DNA of 64,000 bases from Microbacterium sp. 3J1 (GCF_001049495.1 NZ_CDWI01000008.1:248001-312000), one strand, 5' to 3'; shown: positions 28,492 to 38,006, counted from the stretch's first letter. Translations and numbers: made by a program. The notes: generated by a model from the sequence alone, not told the origin.

Positions 28492-29379
28492 ATGATCGAA
28501 TTCCGTAACGTCACCAAGCGATTCCCCGACGGCACGCTCGCCGTGAACGACTTCAGCCTGGTGCTCCCGTCTCGCAAGACCACGGTCTTCGTCGGCTCCT
28601 CCGGCTGCGGGAAGACCACTCTTCTGCGCATGATCAACCGGATGGTCGAGCCGACCTCCGGGGACATCGAGATCGACGGCGAGAACGTCCTCGCCGGAGA
28701 CCCGGTGCAGCTCCGCCGCCGCATCGGCTACGTGATGCAGAACTCCGGCCTCATGCCGCACTTCACGGTGATCGACAACGTCTCCACCGTTCTCCGCCTC
28801 ACCGGGGTCAAGAAGGCCGACGCCCACCAGCGCGCACGCACGCTCCTCGACACCGTCGGACTCGACCAGTCGCTCGCCGACCGGTACCCGAGCCAGCTGT
28901 CCGGCGGGCAGCAGCAGCGCGTCGGAGTCGCACGCGGCCTGGCGGCCGACCCGAACATTCTCCTCATGGACGAGCCGTTCGGAGCCGTCGACCCGATCGT
29001 GCGCGCCGACCTGCAGGTGGAGACGCTCCGCCTGCAGCGAGAGCTCGACAAGACGGTCGTGTTCGTCACGCACGACATCGATGAGGCGTTCCTTCTCGGC
29101 GATCAGGTGGTGATCCTCGATAAGGGTGCCCGGATCGTGCAGGTCGGCAGTCCCAGCGAGATCATCGAGAGCCCTGCCGATGACTTCGTGGCGTCATTCA
29201 TCGGTGCCGACCGAGGCCGCAGGGCGCTGCACCTGAAGAAGACCCCGCAGGGCACCGTCGTCGTCGACTCCGAGGGGCGCACGCAGGGCGCGATCGTCGC
29301 GGATGTCGAGCGGTCCGACGGGCCCCTGGCGGGTCCGGATGCCGCAGCGCTGGGTGCTGTGCAGGGCGGTCTCACGTGA
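28492..29379 (+). CDS. Osmoprotectant ABC importer, ATP-binding subunit (OpuCA-like)
   Basis: A 295-residue ABC ATPase: Walker A GSSGCGKTT (35-43), signature LSGGQQQR, Walker B NILLMDEP, H-loop VFVTHD. The closest layout is OpuCA/ProV of glycine betaine, carnitine or choline importers. Unlike many OpuCA proteins it has no recognisable CBS pair; the tail ends in a short variable segment. It heads a four-gene operon with two permeases and a binding protein, joined by GTGA and ATGA overlaps. ATG follows CTGGAGA. Confidence 0.93.
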   Translation: MIEFRNVTKRFPDGTLAVNDFSLVLPSRKTTVFVGSSGCGKTTLLRMINRMVEPTSGDIEIDGENVLAGDPVQLRRRIGYVMQNSGLMPHFTVIDNVSTVLRLTGVKKADAHQRARTLLDTVGLDQSLADRYPSQLSGGQQQRVGVARGLAADPNILLMDEPFGAVDPIVRADLQVETLRLQRELDKTVVFVTHDIDEAFLLGDQVVILDKGARIVQVGSPSEIIESPADDFVASFIGADRGRRALHLKKTPQGTVVVDSEGRTQGAIVADVERSDGPLAGPDAAALGAVQGGLT

Positions 29380-30056
29380 GCTGGGTCTCCGACAACCTGG
29401 ATCTGATCCTCGGTCTGACCCTGGTGCACCTTCAGCAGAGCGCAATCCCGATCGTGCTCGGCTTCGTGCTGTCGCTCCCGCTCGGATGGGTCGCCTGGCG
29501 GTTCCGTCTCGTCCGCGGCCCGATCATCGTGCTCACGGGGCTCCTCTACACGATCCCCTCGCTCGCGCTGCTGATCCTGCTCCCGTCCGTCGCCGGGTAC
29601 TCGGCACGCAGCCCGCAGAACCTCATCATCGCGCTGACGATCTACGCGATCGCGATCCTCGTCCGCGCGGTCTCCGACGGACTCGACTCGGTCGACGACG
29701 ACGTGCGCCAGGCGGCCACCGCCACCGGCTTCGGGTCGTTCCGGCGGTTCTGGGCGGTCGAGTTCCCGCTCGCGGGGCCGGTGATCCTCGCGGGTCTCCG
29801 TGTCACGGCGGTCAGCACGATCTCACTCGCGACGGTCGGCATCCTGATCGGCGTCTCCAACCTCGGCTACCTCTTCACCAACGGCCTCGATCGTCGCATC
29901 ATCGCCGAGGTGTTCGCGGGTGTCGTCGCGGTCGTCGTCATCGCCCTCATCATCGACCTGATCCTCCTGCTCGTGGGCCGCGCTCTCATGCCGTGGACCA
30001 AGGCGGCCTCGAAGTCGACGGCCGCCCGTGCGATCGCCGTGGGGGCACCCGCATGA
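29376..30056 (+). CDS. Osmoprotectant ABC permease 1 (OpuCB-like)
   Basis: A 226-residue inner-membrane permease with about six helices. The EAA-type loop is VRQAATATGFGSFRRFWAVEFPLAGP. GTG at 29376 overlaps the ATPase stop (GTGA). Together with the next gene it forms the heterodimeric channel, as in OpuC-type systems, which carry two different permeases. Confidence 0.92.
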   Translation: MSWVSDNLDLILGLTLVHLQQSAIPIVLGFVLSLPLGWVAWRFRLVRGPIIVLTGLLYTIPSLALLILLPSVAGYSARSPQNLIIALTIYAIAILVRAVSDGLDSVDDDVRQAATATGFGSFRRFWAVEFPLAGPVILAGLRVTAVSTISLATVGILIGVSNLGYLFTNGLDRRIIAEVFAGVVAVVVIALIIDLILLLVGRALMPWTKAASKSTAARAIAVGAPA

Positions 30057-30802
30057 ACCTCTTCCTCGACGCCCTCGCCTGGATGGTCGCGCCCGAGCAG
30101 TGGACGGGCAACTACGCGCTGCCGAAGCTCCTGGGCGAGCACCTGACCCTCACCGCCGTCTCGGTGCTGATCGCCGCCCTCATCGCCGTGCCGCTGGGGT
30201 GGCTGATCGGCCACACGGGCAAGGGACGTGAGATCGCGGTGGCGGTCTCCGGTGCGGCGCGTGCCATCCCGGCCTTCGGCCTCATGATCCTGCTCGTGCT
30301 GCTGCTGGGCGTCCTCCGGGTTCCCGAGGCGGCGATCACGACGTTCGTGCTCCTCGCGATCCCGTCGCTGCTCGCCGGCGCGTACACCGGCCTCGAGGCC
30401 ATCGACCGCCGCGTGCTCGACGCGGCCAAGGCGATGGGCATGACGGGCTGGCAGGTGTTCTGGAAGGTCGAGGTGCCCCTCGGACTCCCGTTGCTCGTCG
30501 GCGGCATCCGTTCGGCGCTCCTGCAGGTCATCGCGACGGTCACGATCGCGGCGTACATCGGCCTCGGAGGCCTGGGGTACCCGATCCTCCAGGGGATCCC
30601 CCTGCAGAGGTTCGACCAGGTGCTCGCGGGTGCGATCCTCGTGGCCGTCCTCGCCCTCATCGTCGACCTGCTCCTCGCCGCCGCACAGCACGCCGCCGTC
30701 CCCGCGGGCCTGCGCACCGGTCGCCCATCGCGCCGCCGCCCCCGCGAGTCCGCTTCCGCGACAGCGCCGACAGCGTCGAACCCGGCGCCCGCACCGGCCT
30801 GA
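30053..30802 (+). CDS. Osmoprotectant ABC permease 2 (OpuCD-like)
   Basis: A 249-residue permease with about six helices and the EAA loop LDAAKAMGMTGWQVFWKVEVPLGLP. The ATG overlaps the previous stop (ATGA). The last 35 residues are a Pro/Ala/Arg-rich cytoplasmic tail that is not part of the fold. Confidence 0.92.
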   Translation: MNLFLDALAWMVAPEQWTGNYALPKLLGEHLTLTAVSVLIAALIAVPLGWLIGHTGKGREIAVAVSGAARAIPAFGLMILLVLLLGVLRVPEAAITTFVLLAIPSLLAGAYTGLEAIDRRVLDAAKAMGMTGWQVFWKVEVPLGLPLLVGGIRSALLQVIATVTIAAYIGLGGLGYPILQGIPLQRFDQVLAGAILVAVLALIVDLLLAAAQHAAVPAGLRTGRPSRRRPRESASATAPTASNPAPAPA

Positions 30803-30853
30803 TCCCCCGCACTCCGAGTCGTCCCACACAGCAGTTCCAGAGAAGAGGAAGTC

Positions 30854-31777
30854 ATGTTCACAGCACGAGGCAAGCGCTCCGTCGCCGCCGTCGGCCTTGT
30901 CGCCGCCGCGGCACTCGCCCTGACGGCCTGCGGATCGAGCGAGTCGCTCGGCGAGCCGGCCGACTCCGGCGAATCGTCCGGCGACAGCAGCACGATCGTC
31001 GTCGGCTCGCAGGCGTACTACTCCAACGAGATCATCGCCGAGATCTACGCTCAGGCGCTCGAGGCGGCCGACTTCACCGTCGACCGCCAGTTCAGCATCG
31101 GGCAGCGCGATGCGTACATGCCCGACGTCGAGTCGGGTGAGATCAACGTCTTCCCCGAGTACACGGGCAGCCTGCTCGAGTACATCTCGGAGGACGAGGT
31201 CGACGTCACCAGCCCCGATGACGTCTACGCGGCTCTGCAGGACGCCCTGCCCGAGGGCCTGACGGCCCTCGACTTCGCCGAGGCGTCGGACCAGGACTCC
31301 TACACGGTGCTCAAGAGTTTCGCCGAGGAGAACGACCTGACGACGATCGGCGACCTCTCCAAGGTGAGCACCCCGGTCACGATCGGCGCGGCTCCGGAGT
31401 TCGAGCAGCGTCCGTACAGCCCCGCGGCCGCCAAGGAGGTCTACGGCGTCGACCTGGCGTTCTCGGCCACCGGCCCGACCACGCTCGAGTCGCTGCTCGC
31501 CGGTCAGATCCAGGTGGCCGACATCTACACCGCCGACCCCGCGTTCGAGACCGAGGAGATCGTCGCTCTGGAGGACCCGGAGAACCTGATCATCTCCTCG
31601 AACGTCGTGCCGATCGTCTCCAGCGACATCGCTGAAGACGTCTCCGACGTGCTCAACGCGATCAGCGCGAAGCTGACCGCCGAGGAGCTGGTCTCGCTCA
31701 ACGTGCTCAGCACGGTCGAGCAGCAGTCGCCGGAGGACATCGCGACGAAGTGGCTCGAGGACAACGAGCTCGTCTGA
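30854..31777 (+). CDS. Osmoprotectant-binding lipoprotein (OpuCC-like)
   Basis: A 307-residue solute-binding lipoprotein. The signal peptide ends in the lipobox LTAC with Cys26 lipidated. The mature part starts with a Ser/Gly-rich linker, then TIVVGSQAYYSNEIIAEIYAQALE, the usual start of the OpuAC/ProX-type domain, and later FPEYTGSLLEYI. It captures quaternary-ammonium compatible solutes at the outer face of the membrane. A strong hairpin follows the gene. Confidence 0.93.
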   Translation: MFTARGKRSVAAVGLVAAAALALTACGSSESLGEPADSGESSGDSSTIVVGSQAYYSNEIIAEIYAQALEAADFTVDRQFSIGQRDAYMPDVESGEINVFPEYTGSLLEYISEDEVDVTSPDDVYAALQDALPEGLTALDFAEASDQDSYTVLKSFAEENDLTTIGDLSKVSTPVTIGAAPEFEQRPYSPAAAKEVYGVDLAFSATGPTTLESLLAGQIQVADIYTADPAFETEEIVALEDPENLIISSNVVPIVSSDIAEDVSDVLNAISAKLTAEELVSLNVLSTVEQQSPEDIATKWLEDNELV

Positions 31778-31794
31778 TCGCGAGTCGTCTCGAC

Positions 31795-31828
31795 GAAGTG
31801 CCCGGGCCCCTCAGGGTCCGGGCACTTC
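31795..31828. terminator. Terminator between OpuC-like operon and AI-2E permease gene
   Basis: A perfect 11-bp stem (GAAGTGCCCGG and complement), extended by four inner pairs to about 15, with loop CTCA. It lies between convergent stop codons at 31777 and 31860 and can work in both directions. Confidence 0.75.
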
Positions 31829-31859
31829 TGCGTCTCAGCGCCTCAGAGGTCAAGGGGCC

Positions 31860-33113
31860 TCAGACGCGCGCATCCTGTCGGGGGACGAGCACCTGTTTGA
31901 TGATGATGAGGATGGATGCCGCGACCGGCACCGCCACGAGGGCGCCGAGCAGACCGAGGAGCGTGCCTCCGGCCAGAGCACCGATCACGACGAGCGCGCC
32001 CGGCACCGCGACCGCCTTGTTCATCACGCGCGGGGTGATGACGTAGGCCTCGATCTGCATGTAGACGAGGTAGACGACGGCGAAGACGAGGGCGGCGATC
32101 GGGTTGGTGAACAGGGCGAGGCTCGTGCCGATGATCCAGAAGATCACGGATCCGACGAGCGGGATGAGCGTGATGCAGAACGCCACGGTGGCCATCAGCG
32201 GCGGGAACGGGAGATCGAGGAACAGGTAGAGCAGGAACGCGAGCAGAGCGTTGCAGAACGCCAGCACGACCATGCCCATGACGTATCCGCCGACCGAGTC
32301 CGTGATCTGATCGGTGATGTCACCCGCGCGTTCGCGCTCGCGGGCCGGCGCGAGGCGGAGGAGCCCGGTCTTGATCGCGGGCAGGGTGGCGATGAAGTAG
32401 AGCGTGAGGACCAGCACGATGATCGCGCCCGAGATGCCGGTGGCGATGCCCGCGCCGATCTTCAGCGCGCCCCCGCCGATGGCCGCGATGTTGCCCGGGT
32501 CGGTGAGGAACGCCTGCACGTCGGCGACGAGATCCTGGAACTGATCGCCGAACTGCTCGTCGAGCGTCGCGTAGATGTCGCTCCGGGTGAACTCCTGGAT
32601 CATCGAGGGCACGGAGCGGACGAAGCTCGAGATCTGATCGATGACGATCGGGAGCACCATCCAGAGGATCAATCCGACGACGACGATGAGCGCGAGGATG
32701 ACGATGATGACGGAGAGAGCACGGGACAGCCCGCGCCGCTCGAGCATGCGAACCGCGGGATCCAGGCCCAATGCGGCGAACAGTGCGAGCGCGATGTAGA
32801 TCAGCACGGTCGACAGGCTGGTGAGCGCGAGGCCGAGCACGACGGCGGCGAGACCGCCGAGCGTCACGAGGAATCCGAAGACGAAGGGGCGGTCGATGCG
32901 GGTCCAGAACGAGCGGCTGGGGGTCATCGGCTCGATCACCACGGGGTGGGGGACGCCCGTTCCGGCGGCCCCCGGCGCGGTCGCGGTATGACCGTCGAAA
33001 GCGGGGACGGCGGCGGCCTCCGGCAGTCCGGCGTCGCGAGCGGGTGGGGGCGCAGGAAGGTCGGATGCTGCGTCCGCAGCGCTCGCTGTCGACGCGTGCT
33101 CTTCTTCGCTCAT
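31860..33113 (-). CDS. AI-2E family transporter (permease)
   Basis: A 417-residue polytopic protein of the AI-2 exporter / PerM family. A 70-residue acidic and Pro/Ala-rich N-terminal region is followed by about eight helices, with the typical VFAVVYLVYMQIEAYVITPRVMNKAV near the C-terminus. Some members export autoinducer-2, others act as Na+/H+ antiporters; the substrate cannot be told here. It diverges from the chorismate mutase gene. Confidence 0.92.
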   Translation of the reverse strand: MSEEEHASTASAADAASDLPAPPPARDAGLPEAAAVPAFDGHTATAPGAAGTGVPHPVVIEPMTPSRSFWTRIDRPFVFGFLVTLGGLAAVVLGLALTSLSTVLIYIALALFAALGLDPAVRMLERRGLSRALSVIIVILALIVVVGLILWMVLPIVIDQISSFVRSVPSMIQEFTRSDIYATLDEQFGDQFQDLVADVQAFLTDPGNIAAIGGGALKIGAGIATGISGAIIVLVLTLYFIATLPAIKTGLLRLAPARERERAGDITDQITDSVGGYVMGMVVLAFCNALLAFLLYLFLDLPFPPLMATVAFCITLIPLVGSVIFWIIGTSLALFTNPIAALVFAVVYLVYMQIEAYVITPRVMNKAVAVPGALVVIGALAGGTLLGLLGALVAVPVAASILIIIKQVLVPRQDARV

Positions 33114-33166
33114 GTGCTCACGATAGCGTCGAGCACTCCGCAGGACAGGCCCTGTGCCGGTTTCCG

Positions 33167-33172
33167 TAGAGT
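33167..33172 (+). promoter_or_regulatory. -10 box of chorismate mutase gene (leaderless)
   Basis: TAGAGT ends exactly 6 nt before ATG 33179. Transcription should begin at or next to the start codon. Confidence 0.45.
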
Positions 33173-33178
33173 AGGGGC

Positions 33179-33478
33179 ATGACCGCTGCCGAAGACCCCC
33201 GGGCCGAGCTCCTGCGATTGCGCTCCAGCATCGACAACATCGACGCCGCCCTCATCTTCATGCTCGCCGAGCGCTTCCGTGCCACGCAGCAGGTCGGCCA
33301 TCTCAAGGCGGCGCACGAGATGCCGGCGTCCGATCCCGGCCGCGAGGAGCAGCAGGTCTCCCGGCTGCGCGCCCTCGCCGAGGAGGCGCACCTCGACCCG
33401 GAGTTCGCCGAGAAGTGGTTCAACTTCGTGGTCGCCGAGGTGATCCGTCACCACACGGAAGCGGCAGAAGGCCGATGA
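33179..33478 (+). CDS. Chorismate mutase, AroQ type
   Basis: A 99-residue all-helical monofunctional chorismate mutase. It shows the AroQ pattern LRSSIDNIDAALIFMLAERFRATQQVGHLK with the conserved Arg, Asp and Lys residues. It converts chorismate to prephenate for Phe and Tyr synthesis. Length is typical of the free-standing actinobacterial enzyme, which in mycobacteria and corynebacteria is activated by DAHP synthase (known of the family, not shown here). Confidence 0.9.
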   Translation: MTAAEDPRAELLRLRSSIDNIDAALIFMLAERFRATQQVGHLKAAHEMPASDPGREEQQVSRLRALAEEAHLDPEFAEKWFNFVVAEVIRHHTEAAEGR

Positions 33479-33481
33479 GCC

Positions 33482-33531
33482 GGTCTTCCGGGCGAACGAC
33501 AGTGTGTGCAGCACTCGCCCGCCCGGAGACC
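33482..33531 (+). terminator. Terminator after chorismate mutase gene
   Basis: GGTCTTCCGGGCG (33482-33494) pairs with CGCCCGGAGACC (33520-33531) with one bulged T. An alternative inner CGGGCGA/TCGCCCG pairing is possible. Confidence 0.55.
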
Positions 33532-33537
33532 GAACTA

Positions 33538-33554
33538 AGTTTATTGAATAAACT
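33538..33554. promoter_or_regulatory. ROK-repressor operator candidate
   Basis: A perfect palindrome AGTTTATTGAATAAACT, strikingly AT-rich for this genome, lies 60 bp before the ROK regulator gene. The half-site GAATAAAC recurs at 38227-38234 in front of the sugar operon. Confidence 0.65.
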
Positions 33555-33613
33555 ATGACCGAGAGTACGCACAGCGCACCCTTCTGTCAACGGATTCCGA
33601 CACCGGGACGAGC

Positions 33614-34780
33614 ATGCTGAACGGCGATGACGCCCACGACACCCAGGCCTCGGTGCGGCGCGCGAACCTTCGGCGGGCTCTGCAGCTCGTGTTCCGGAGT
33701 CCGGGCTCGCAGACGCGGGCGGGCATCGCGCGAGCGACAGGCCTGACCGCCGCGACATCATCCTCGCTGGTCGCCGAGCTGATCGAGAGCCGCCTGGTCG
33801 TCGAAGGCGGCCAGGCTGTGAGCACGGGCGGCAAGCGCCCCACCACCCTGAGCGTCGACGCGAGTCACCACCTCATCCTCGTGCTGGTGATGCGTCCGAC
33901 CGACGCGCGGCTCGGACTCGTGGCGCTCGACGGCACCGAGATCGCCGCCCGCCGCGTCACCTACACCGACGGCACCCGAGATCGGATGCTGGACGCCGCG
34001 GTGACGGACATCGCCGCGGAATACGGCGCGCGGCTCCTCGTCACGGGAGTCCAGCTCCCCGGCACGACCGACGGACGACGGGTGTTCGAGAGCGTGCAGC
34101 TCGGATGGCGCGATGTGCCGCTGGCGGAGCGTCTCGAGCGGCTGCTCGGCGTGCCCGTGCTGCTCGTCAACGACGTCGACGCCGAAGCCATCGCCGAGGC
34201 CGCGATGGAGGAGGAGTCGTCGGGATATCGACTGTTCATCCACATCGGCACGGGCATCGGCGCGGCGGTGACCCTCGACGGCGACCTGGCCCCCGGCCCG
34301 CGCGACCGTGCCGGCGAGATCGGGCACGTGCAGGTCGAGTTCGGCGGCGAGGCGCGAGCCTGTCGGTGCGGCAGGCAGGGATGCCTGGAGTCGGCGTCGT
34401 CGATGACCGCGATGCTCGGCGACGACTTCGACGACGCCCTCGACGACGAGGCGATCGGAGCGCTCGCCGCGGCATCCGACGAGGGTCGTCTGGCGGAGGG
34501 GGCGCGAGCGCTCGCGCGGACGATCAAGCTCATCTCCGCCGTGCTGGATGCGGCGGAGGTCGTCATCGGCGGTCCGGCACGGGCGCTCGGCGACTCCTTC
34601 CTCGAACGCGTTCGCGCCGAGATCGCCTACACCGCGACCGGCACCGCAGACGTGCCCGTCCGGTACGCCGACGCCGAGGTGTCGATCTCGACCGGGGTCG
34701 CCCAGGTGGCGCTCTCCAGCGCGCTCGGGGTGCGGTGGAGCCCGGCGCAGCTGCGCGCGGCATCCGCTCCTCGCGACTGA
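33614..34780 (+). CDS. ROK-family transcriptional repressor
   Basis: A 388-residue NagC/Mlc/XylR-type protein. The N-terminal winged helix-turn-helix covers about 15-70 (SQTRAGIARATGLTAATSSSLVAELIESRLV). The ROK fold has IGTGIGAAVTLDG, the AGEIGHVQVE signature and the zinc motif CRCGRQGCLE. It senses a sugar or sugar phosphate and represses uptake genes. It converges on the sugar ABC operon ending at 34834 and shares an operator-like half-site with that operon's control region, so it is the likely local repressor. Confidence 0.93.
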   Translation: MLNGDDAHDTQASVRRANLRRALQLVFRSPGSQTRAGIARATGLTAATSSSLVAELIESRLVVEGGQAVSTGGKRPTTLSVDASHHLILVLVMRPTDARLGLVALDGTEIAARRVTYTDGTRDRMLDAAVTDIAAEYGARLLVTGVQLPGTTDGRRVFESVQLGWRDVPLAERLERLLGVPVLLVNDVDAEAIAEAAMEEESSGYRLFIHIGTGIGAAVTLDGDLAPGPRDRAGEIGHVQVEFGGEARACRCGRQGCLESASSMTAMLGDDFDDALDDEAIGALAAASDEGRLAEGARALARTIKLISAVLDAAEVVIGGPARALGDSFLERVRAEIAYTATGTADVPVRYADAEVSISTGVAQVALSSALGVRWSPAQLRAASAPRD

Positions 34781-34789
34781 GGGACGCGA

Positions 34790-34813
34790 GAGGATGCTCT
34801 GACACGCATCCTC
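34790..34813. terminator. Hairpin between ROK repressor and ABC permease genes
   Basis: GAGGATGC / GCATCCTC, an 8-bp perfect stem with an 8-nt loop, sits between convergent stop codons. The stem is again built on the GGATGC word. Confidence 0.55.
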
Positions 34814-34833
34814 GTCACCGGTGCCACCGAGCT

Positions 34834-35754
34834 CTACTTCACGCTGCCCGCGGTCAGCCCGCCGACGAGGCGCTTCTCGATGAGCATGAACAGGATCACG
34901 ACGGGCAGGATCGCCACGATCGAGACGCCGAACACGTACTGCCAGCTCGTCTCGTACTGACCGACGAACTTGGTGAGCGCGACGGAGAGCGGCTGGTTCT
35001 TGTCGGTGGAGAGGATGACGAGCGATGCGGCGAACTCGTTCCAGCACGCGACGAACGTGAACACGATCGCGGTCACGATGCCGGGCCAGACGAGGGGCAG
35101 GTTGATCTTGAACAGGACGGTGAAGCGTCCGGCGCCGTCGATCTGGGCGGCCTCGTCGATCTCCTTCGGGATGCCGGCGAAGAACGAGTGCATGATCCAC
35201 ACCGCGAACGACAGGTTGAAGGCCGCGTTGATGAAGATCATCGCGGCCCACGTGTCGCCGAGGCCGAGCGTCGTGAACTGGCGGAACAGGCCCGAGGTGA
35301 GCACCGCCGGCTGCAGCATCTGCGTGACGATCACGAGGAACAGGAAGACCATGCGTCCGGGGAACCTGAAGCGGGCCGTGTAGTAGGCGGCCGGCAGCGA
35401 CACCAGCAGCACGAGCAGCGTCGCGAAGACGGCGATGATGATCGTCGAGACGAGGTTGTACGGCAGCGGAGTCTCGGGGGTCGACCACATCGAGATGTAG
35501 TTCTCCCAGTGCCACTCGATCGGCAGGTAGGTGGGGTCCACCGAGCGGATCTGCGGCTTCGTCTTCACGGATCCGAAGAACATGATCAGGTACGGCAGCA
35601 CGAAGATCGCGAGTACGAGCACCCCGGCGACCGTGCGCAGGATGACGCGGGGCAGCGTGACCTGGTCTTCGGTGTAGCGGCGCTTGCGTCCGGGGATGCG
35701 GGGCGCGGCGTCGGGGCCGGCGGTGGTGACGAGGGCGGTCTCGGTCAGGGTCAT
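34834..35754 (-). CDS. Sugar ABC permease, MalG-like
   Basis: A 306-residue carbohydrate ABC permease of the CUT1 group with an N-terminal cytoplasmic tail and about six helices. The EAA loop is EIDEAAQIDGAGRFTVLFKINLPLVWPGI. It is the third gene of the importer operon (binding protein, MalF-like, MalG-like). No ATPase is encoded beside it; a shared MsiK-type ATPase elsewhere is usual in actinobacteria. Confidence 0.95.
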   Translation of the reverse strand: MTLTETALVTTAGPDAAPRIPGRKRRYTEDQVTLPRVILRTVAGVLVLAIFVLPYLIMFFGSVKTKPQIRSVDPTYLPIEWHWENYISMWSTPETPLPYNLVSTIIIAVFATLLVLLVSLPAAYYTARFRFPGRMVFLFLVIVTQMLQPAVLTSGLFRQFTTLGLGDTWAAMIFINAAFNLSFAVWIMHSFFAGIPKEIDEAAQIDGAGRFTVLFKINLPLVWPGIVTAIVFTFVACWNEFAASLVILSTDKNQPLSVALTKFVGQYETSWQYVFGVSIVAILPVVILFMLIEKRLVGGLTAGSVK

Positions 35755-35756
35755 GA

Positions 35757-36728
35757 TCAGACCTCCTTCATGGGCTTGACGGCCTTGACGTAGATCGCGA
35801 CGATCACGATCACGATGAGGAAGGCCACGACCGACAGTGCGCTCGCCACGTCGACCTTCTTCTGCAGCTCGATGTACTTGAAGATCATCGTCATGATCGT
35901 GTCGGCCCCGTAGCCCGGGATCGAGCCGGTCATGACCTTGAGGATCGGCAGCGAGTTGAACACGTTGATGATGTTGATGAGCACGGCGACCGCGAGGGCG
36001 CTGCGCAGCTGGGGGAGGATGATCGTCCAGTAGGTGCGCATCGCGCCGGCGCCGTCCATCTTCGCCGCCTCGAGCGTGTCGGCCGGAACCGTCTGCAGGC
36101 CGGCGAGGATCGTGTAGGTCGTGAACGGCAGCGAGACGAAGATCGCGATCACGATCGACCAGGCGAAAGCGGTCGCGGGGTTCTTCGTCCAGCCGTAGCC
36201 CACCGCGTCATCCGACAGCCCGATGTCGTACAGGAACTTGTTGAAGACCCCGAAGTACGGTTCGAGGCTGTAGTAGAAGACCATCGTCGTCATCACGACG
36301 GATGCCGCCCACGGCACGATGACGGCCATGCGCACGATCTGCCGACCCGGGAACGCCTTGTTGAGGATCTGCGCGAGCCCGAGCGAGATCATCACCGTGA
36401 AGCCGACGACCACGACCACCCAGACGACCGTGCGGAAGATGATCGGCCAGAACTCGGCGAACGTGAACACGGTCACGAAGTTGTCGAAGCCGACCGAGCC
36501 CTTGTCGAGGCCGGAGAGCGAGATGTCGCGCGTGGAGTTGAAGAACATCACTCCGGCGGGGAAGAGCACGACGCCGATGATGAGAAGGAGTGCGGGCGCG
36601 ATCCACGGCAGTGCCTGCAGCAGGTCCTTCCCGCCGGGGCGGCCGCGCGAGGCGCGCGACGCGCCGGGGGTGCGGGAGCGGCCGGTGGCCGCCCCCGCGA
36701 GGTTCGAGGATTCTGTCGTCTGGGTCAT
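35757..36728 (-). CDS. Sugar ABC permease, MalF-like
   Basis: A 323-residue CUT1 permease with an Arg/Gly-rich N-terminal tail of about 35 residues and six helices. The EAA loop is TLEAAKMDGAGAMRTYWTIILPQLRSAL. It pairs with the MalG-like protein two bases downstream to form the membrane channel. Confidence 0.95.
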   Translation of the reverse strand: MTQTTESSNLAGAATGRSRTPGASRASRGRPGGKDLLQALPWIAPALLLIIGVVLFPAGVMFFNSTRDISLSGLDKGSVGFDNFVTVFTFAEFWPIIFRTVVWVVVVVGFTVMISLGLAQILNKAFPGRQIVRMAVIVPWAASVVMTTMVFYYSLEPYFGVFNKFLYDIGLSDDAVGYGWTKNPATAFAWSIVIAIFVSLPFTTYTILAGLQTVPADTLEAAKMDGAGAMRTYWTIILPQLRSALAVAVLINIINVFNSLPILKVMTGSIPGYGADTIMTMIFKYIELQKKVDVASALSVVAFLIVIVIVAIYVKAVKPMKEV

Positions 36729-36758
36729 GGGAACTCCCGAACCTTTCCGTCAGCGGGC

Positions 36759-38006
36759 TCAGCCCGCGTCGACCTGTGCCTGGATCTCGGTCAGGACGTC
36801 CTGTGCCGGCTTCGTCTGCAGCTGACCGAACAGCGACTTGAACGCGCCGTCGGTGGCGGACCACTTCGGGTTCGTCGACGGGTAGAACTGCGCGTCGGGC
36901 AGGACCTCGAGGAACGGCGCCAGGGCCTCCTCGCCGGAGAGCTGCTCGGCGCCCGACTTCGTGACCGGCAGGAAGCCTTCGGCCTGCACCCACGGCACGT
37001 ACACGTCGGCCGAGTAGTAGTAGTCGAAGAACGCGGTGATCGCCTCCTGCTTGTCGCCGTCGTTCTGGAAGGCCATCAGCTGGTCCATGACGCCGAGCGT
37101 GAACGGCGAGCCGTCCTTCGTCGGGATCGGGACGATCGAGTAGTCGAGTTCGGGGTTGCCCTCCTCGATCTGGCCGACCGTCGGCGGCAGGCCCACCTGC
37201 ATGCCGATCTTGCCCTGGATGAAGATGTCCATCAGCGGAGAGCGCTGCGTCGAGCCGGGGTCGGCCTGGGTCGCGCCCGCGTCGATCATCTTCTTGATCT
37301 GCTCGGCACCCGCGAGGTTCTCCGGGGTGTCGATCGTGATCTCCGACTCGTCGCCGAACGATCCGCCGCCGCCCCACAGCCACACGGCCGCCTCGGCCTG
37401 CGCCTCCTCGGATCCGAGCGGCATGCCGTAGCCGGCGACACCGCCGCCGAGCGCGGACACCTTGGTGGCGGCATCGAGCAGCTCGTCCCAGTTCGTGGGA
37501 GCCTCGACGCCGGCCTGCTGCAGCAGCGCGTTGTTGACGAAGAGGGCACGTGCAGAGGCGATCAGCGGCAGGGCGTAGGCGGTGCCGTCGACCTCTGCGT
37601 TCGCGAGGAAGGCGTCCTGGAAGTCGGAGTAGGTCTCCTCAGAGACGACCTCCTCGACCGGGTAGAGCAGCTCGTCGCCGACGAATCCGGCGAACGGGCC
37701 GCCGTTGTAGATGTCGGGGGCCTCCCCGGCCTGGATCTTCGTGGAGACGACCTTCTCGAGGTTGTCCCAGGACTGCACCTCGAGGTTGACCGAGATGTCG
37801 GGGTTCTCTTCCTCGAACCCCGTGATCACGTCTTCCCAGAGACCCTTGGTGGCGTCCGAGTAGCTCGGGACGAGCAGGTCGAGCGTGGTGCCGCCGTCGG
37901 CGTCGCCGCCATCGCCGCCGGTCGAGCCTCCGAACCCGCACGAAGCGAGCGTGAGTGTGGCGGTGGCCGCGAGAGCGACCGCGCCGAATCGCAGTGACTT
38001 CTTCAT
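36759..38006 (-). CDS. Sugar-binding lipoprotein of CUT1 ABC importer
   Basis: A 415-residue extracellular solute-binding protein (family 1). The lipobox is LASC with Cys23 as the lipidation site, followed by a Gly/Asp-rich linker and the typical TTLDLLVPSYSDATKGLWEDVITGFEEENPDI start. ATG at 38006 gives a proper signal peptide; an in-frame GTG six codons upstream is possible. It begins the three-gene importer operon and diverges from the AgaS-like operon. The sugar is unknown; the linked genes point to an amino sugar or galactose derivative. Confidence 0.93.
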   Translation of the reverse strand: MKKSLRFGAVALAATATLTLASCGFGGSTGGDGGDADGGTTLDLLVPSYSDATKGLWEDVITGFEEENPDISVNLEVQSWDNLEKVVSTKIQAGEAPDIYNGGPFAGFVGDELLYPVEEVVSEETYSDFQDAFLANAEVDGTAYALPLIASARALFVNNALLQQAGVEAPTNWDELLDAATKVSALGGGVAGYGMPLGSEEAQAEAAVWLWGGGGSFGDESEITIDTPENLAGAEQIKKMIDAGATQADPGSTQRSPLMDIFIQGKIGMQVGLPPTVGQIEEGNPELDYSIVPIPTKDGSPFTLGVMDQLMAFQNDGDKQEAITAFFDYYYSADVYVPWVQAEGFLPVTKSGAEQLSGEEALAPFLEVLPDAQFYPSTNPKWSATDGAFKSLFGQLQTKPAQDVLTEIQAQVDAG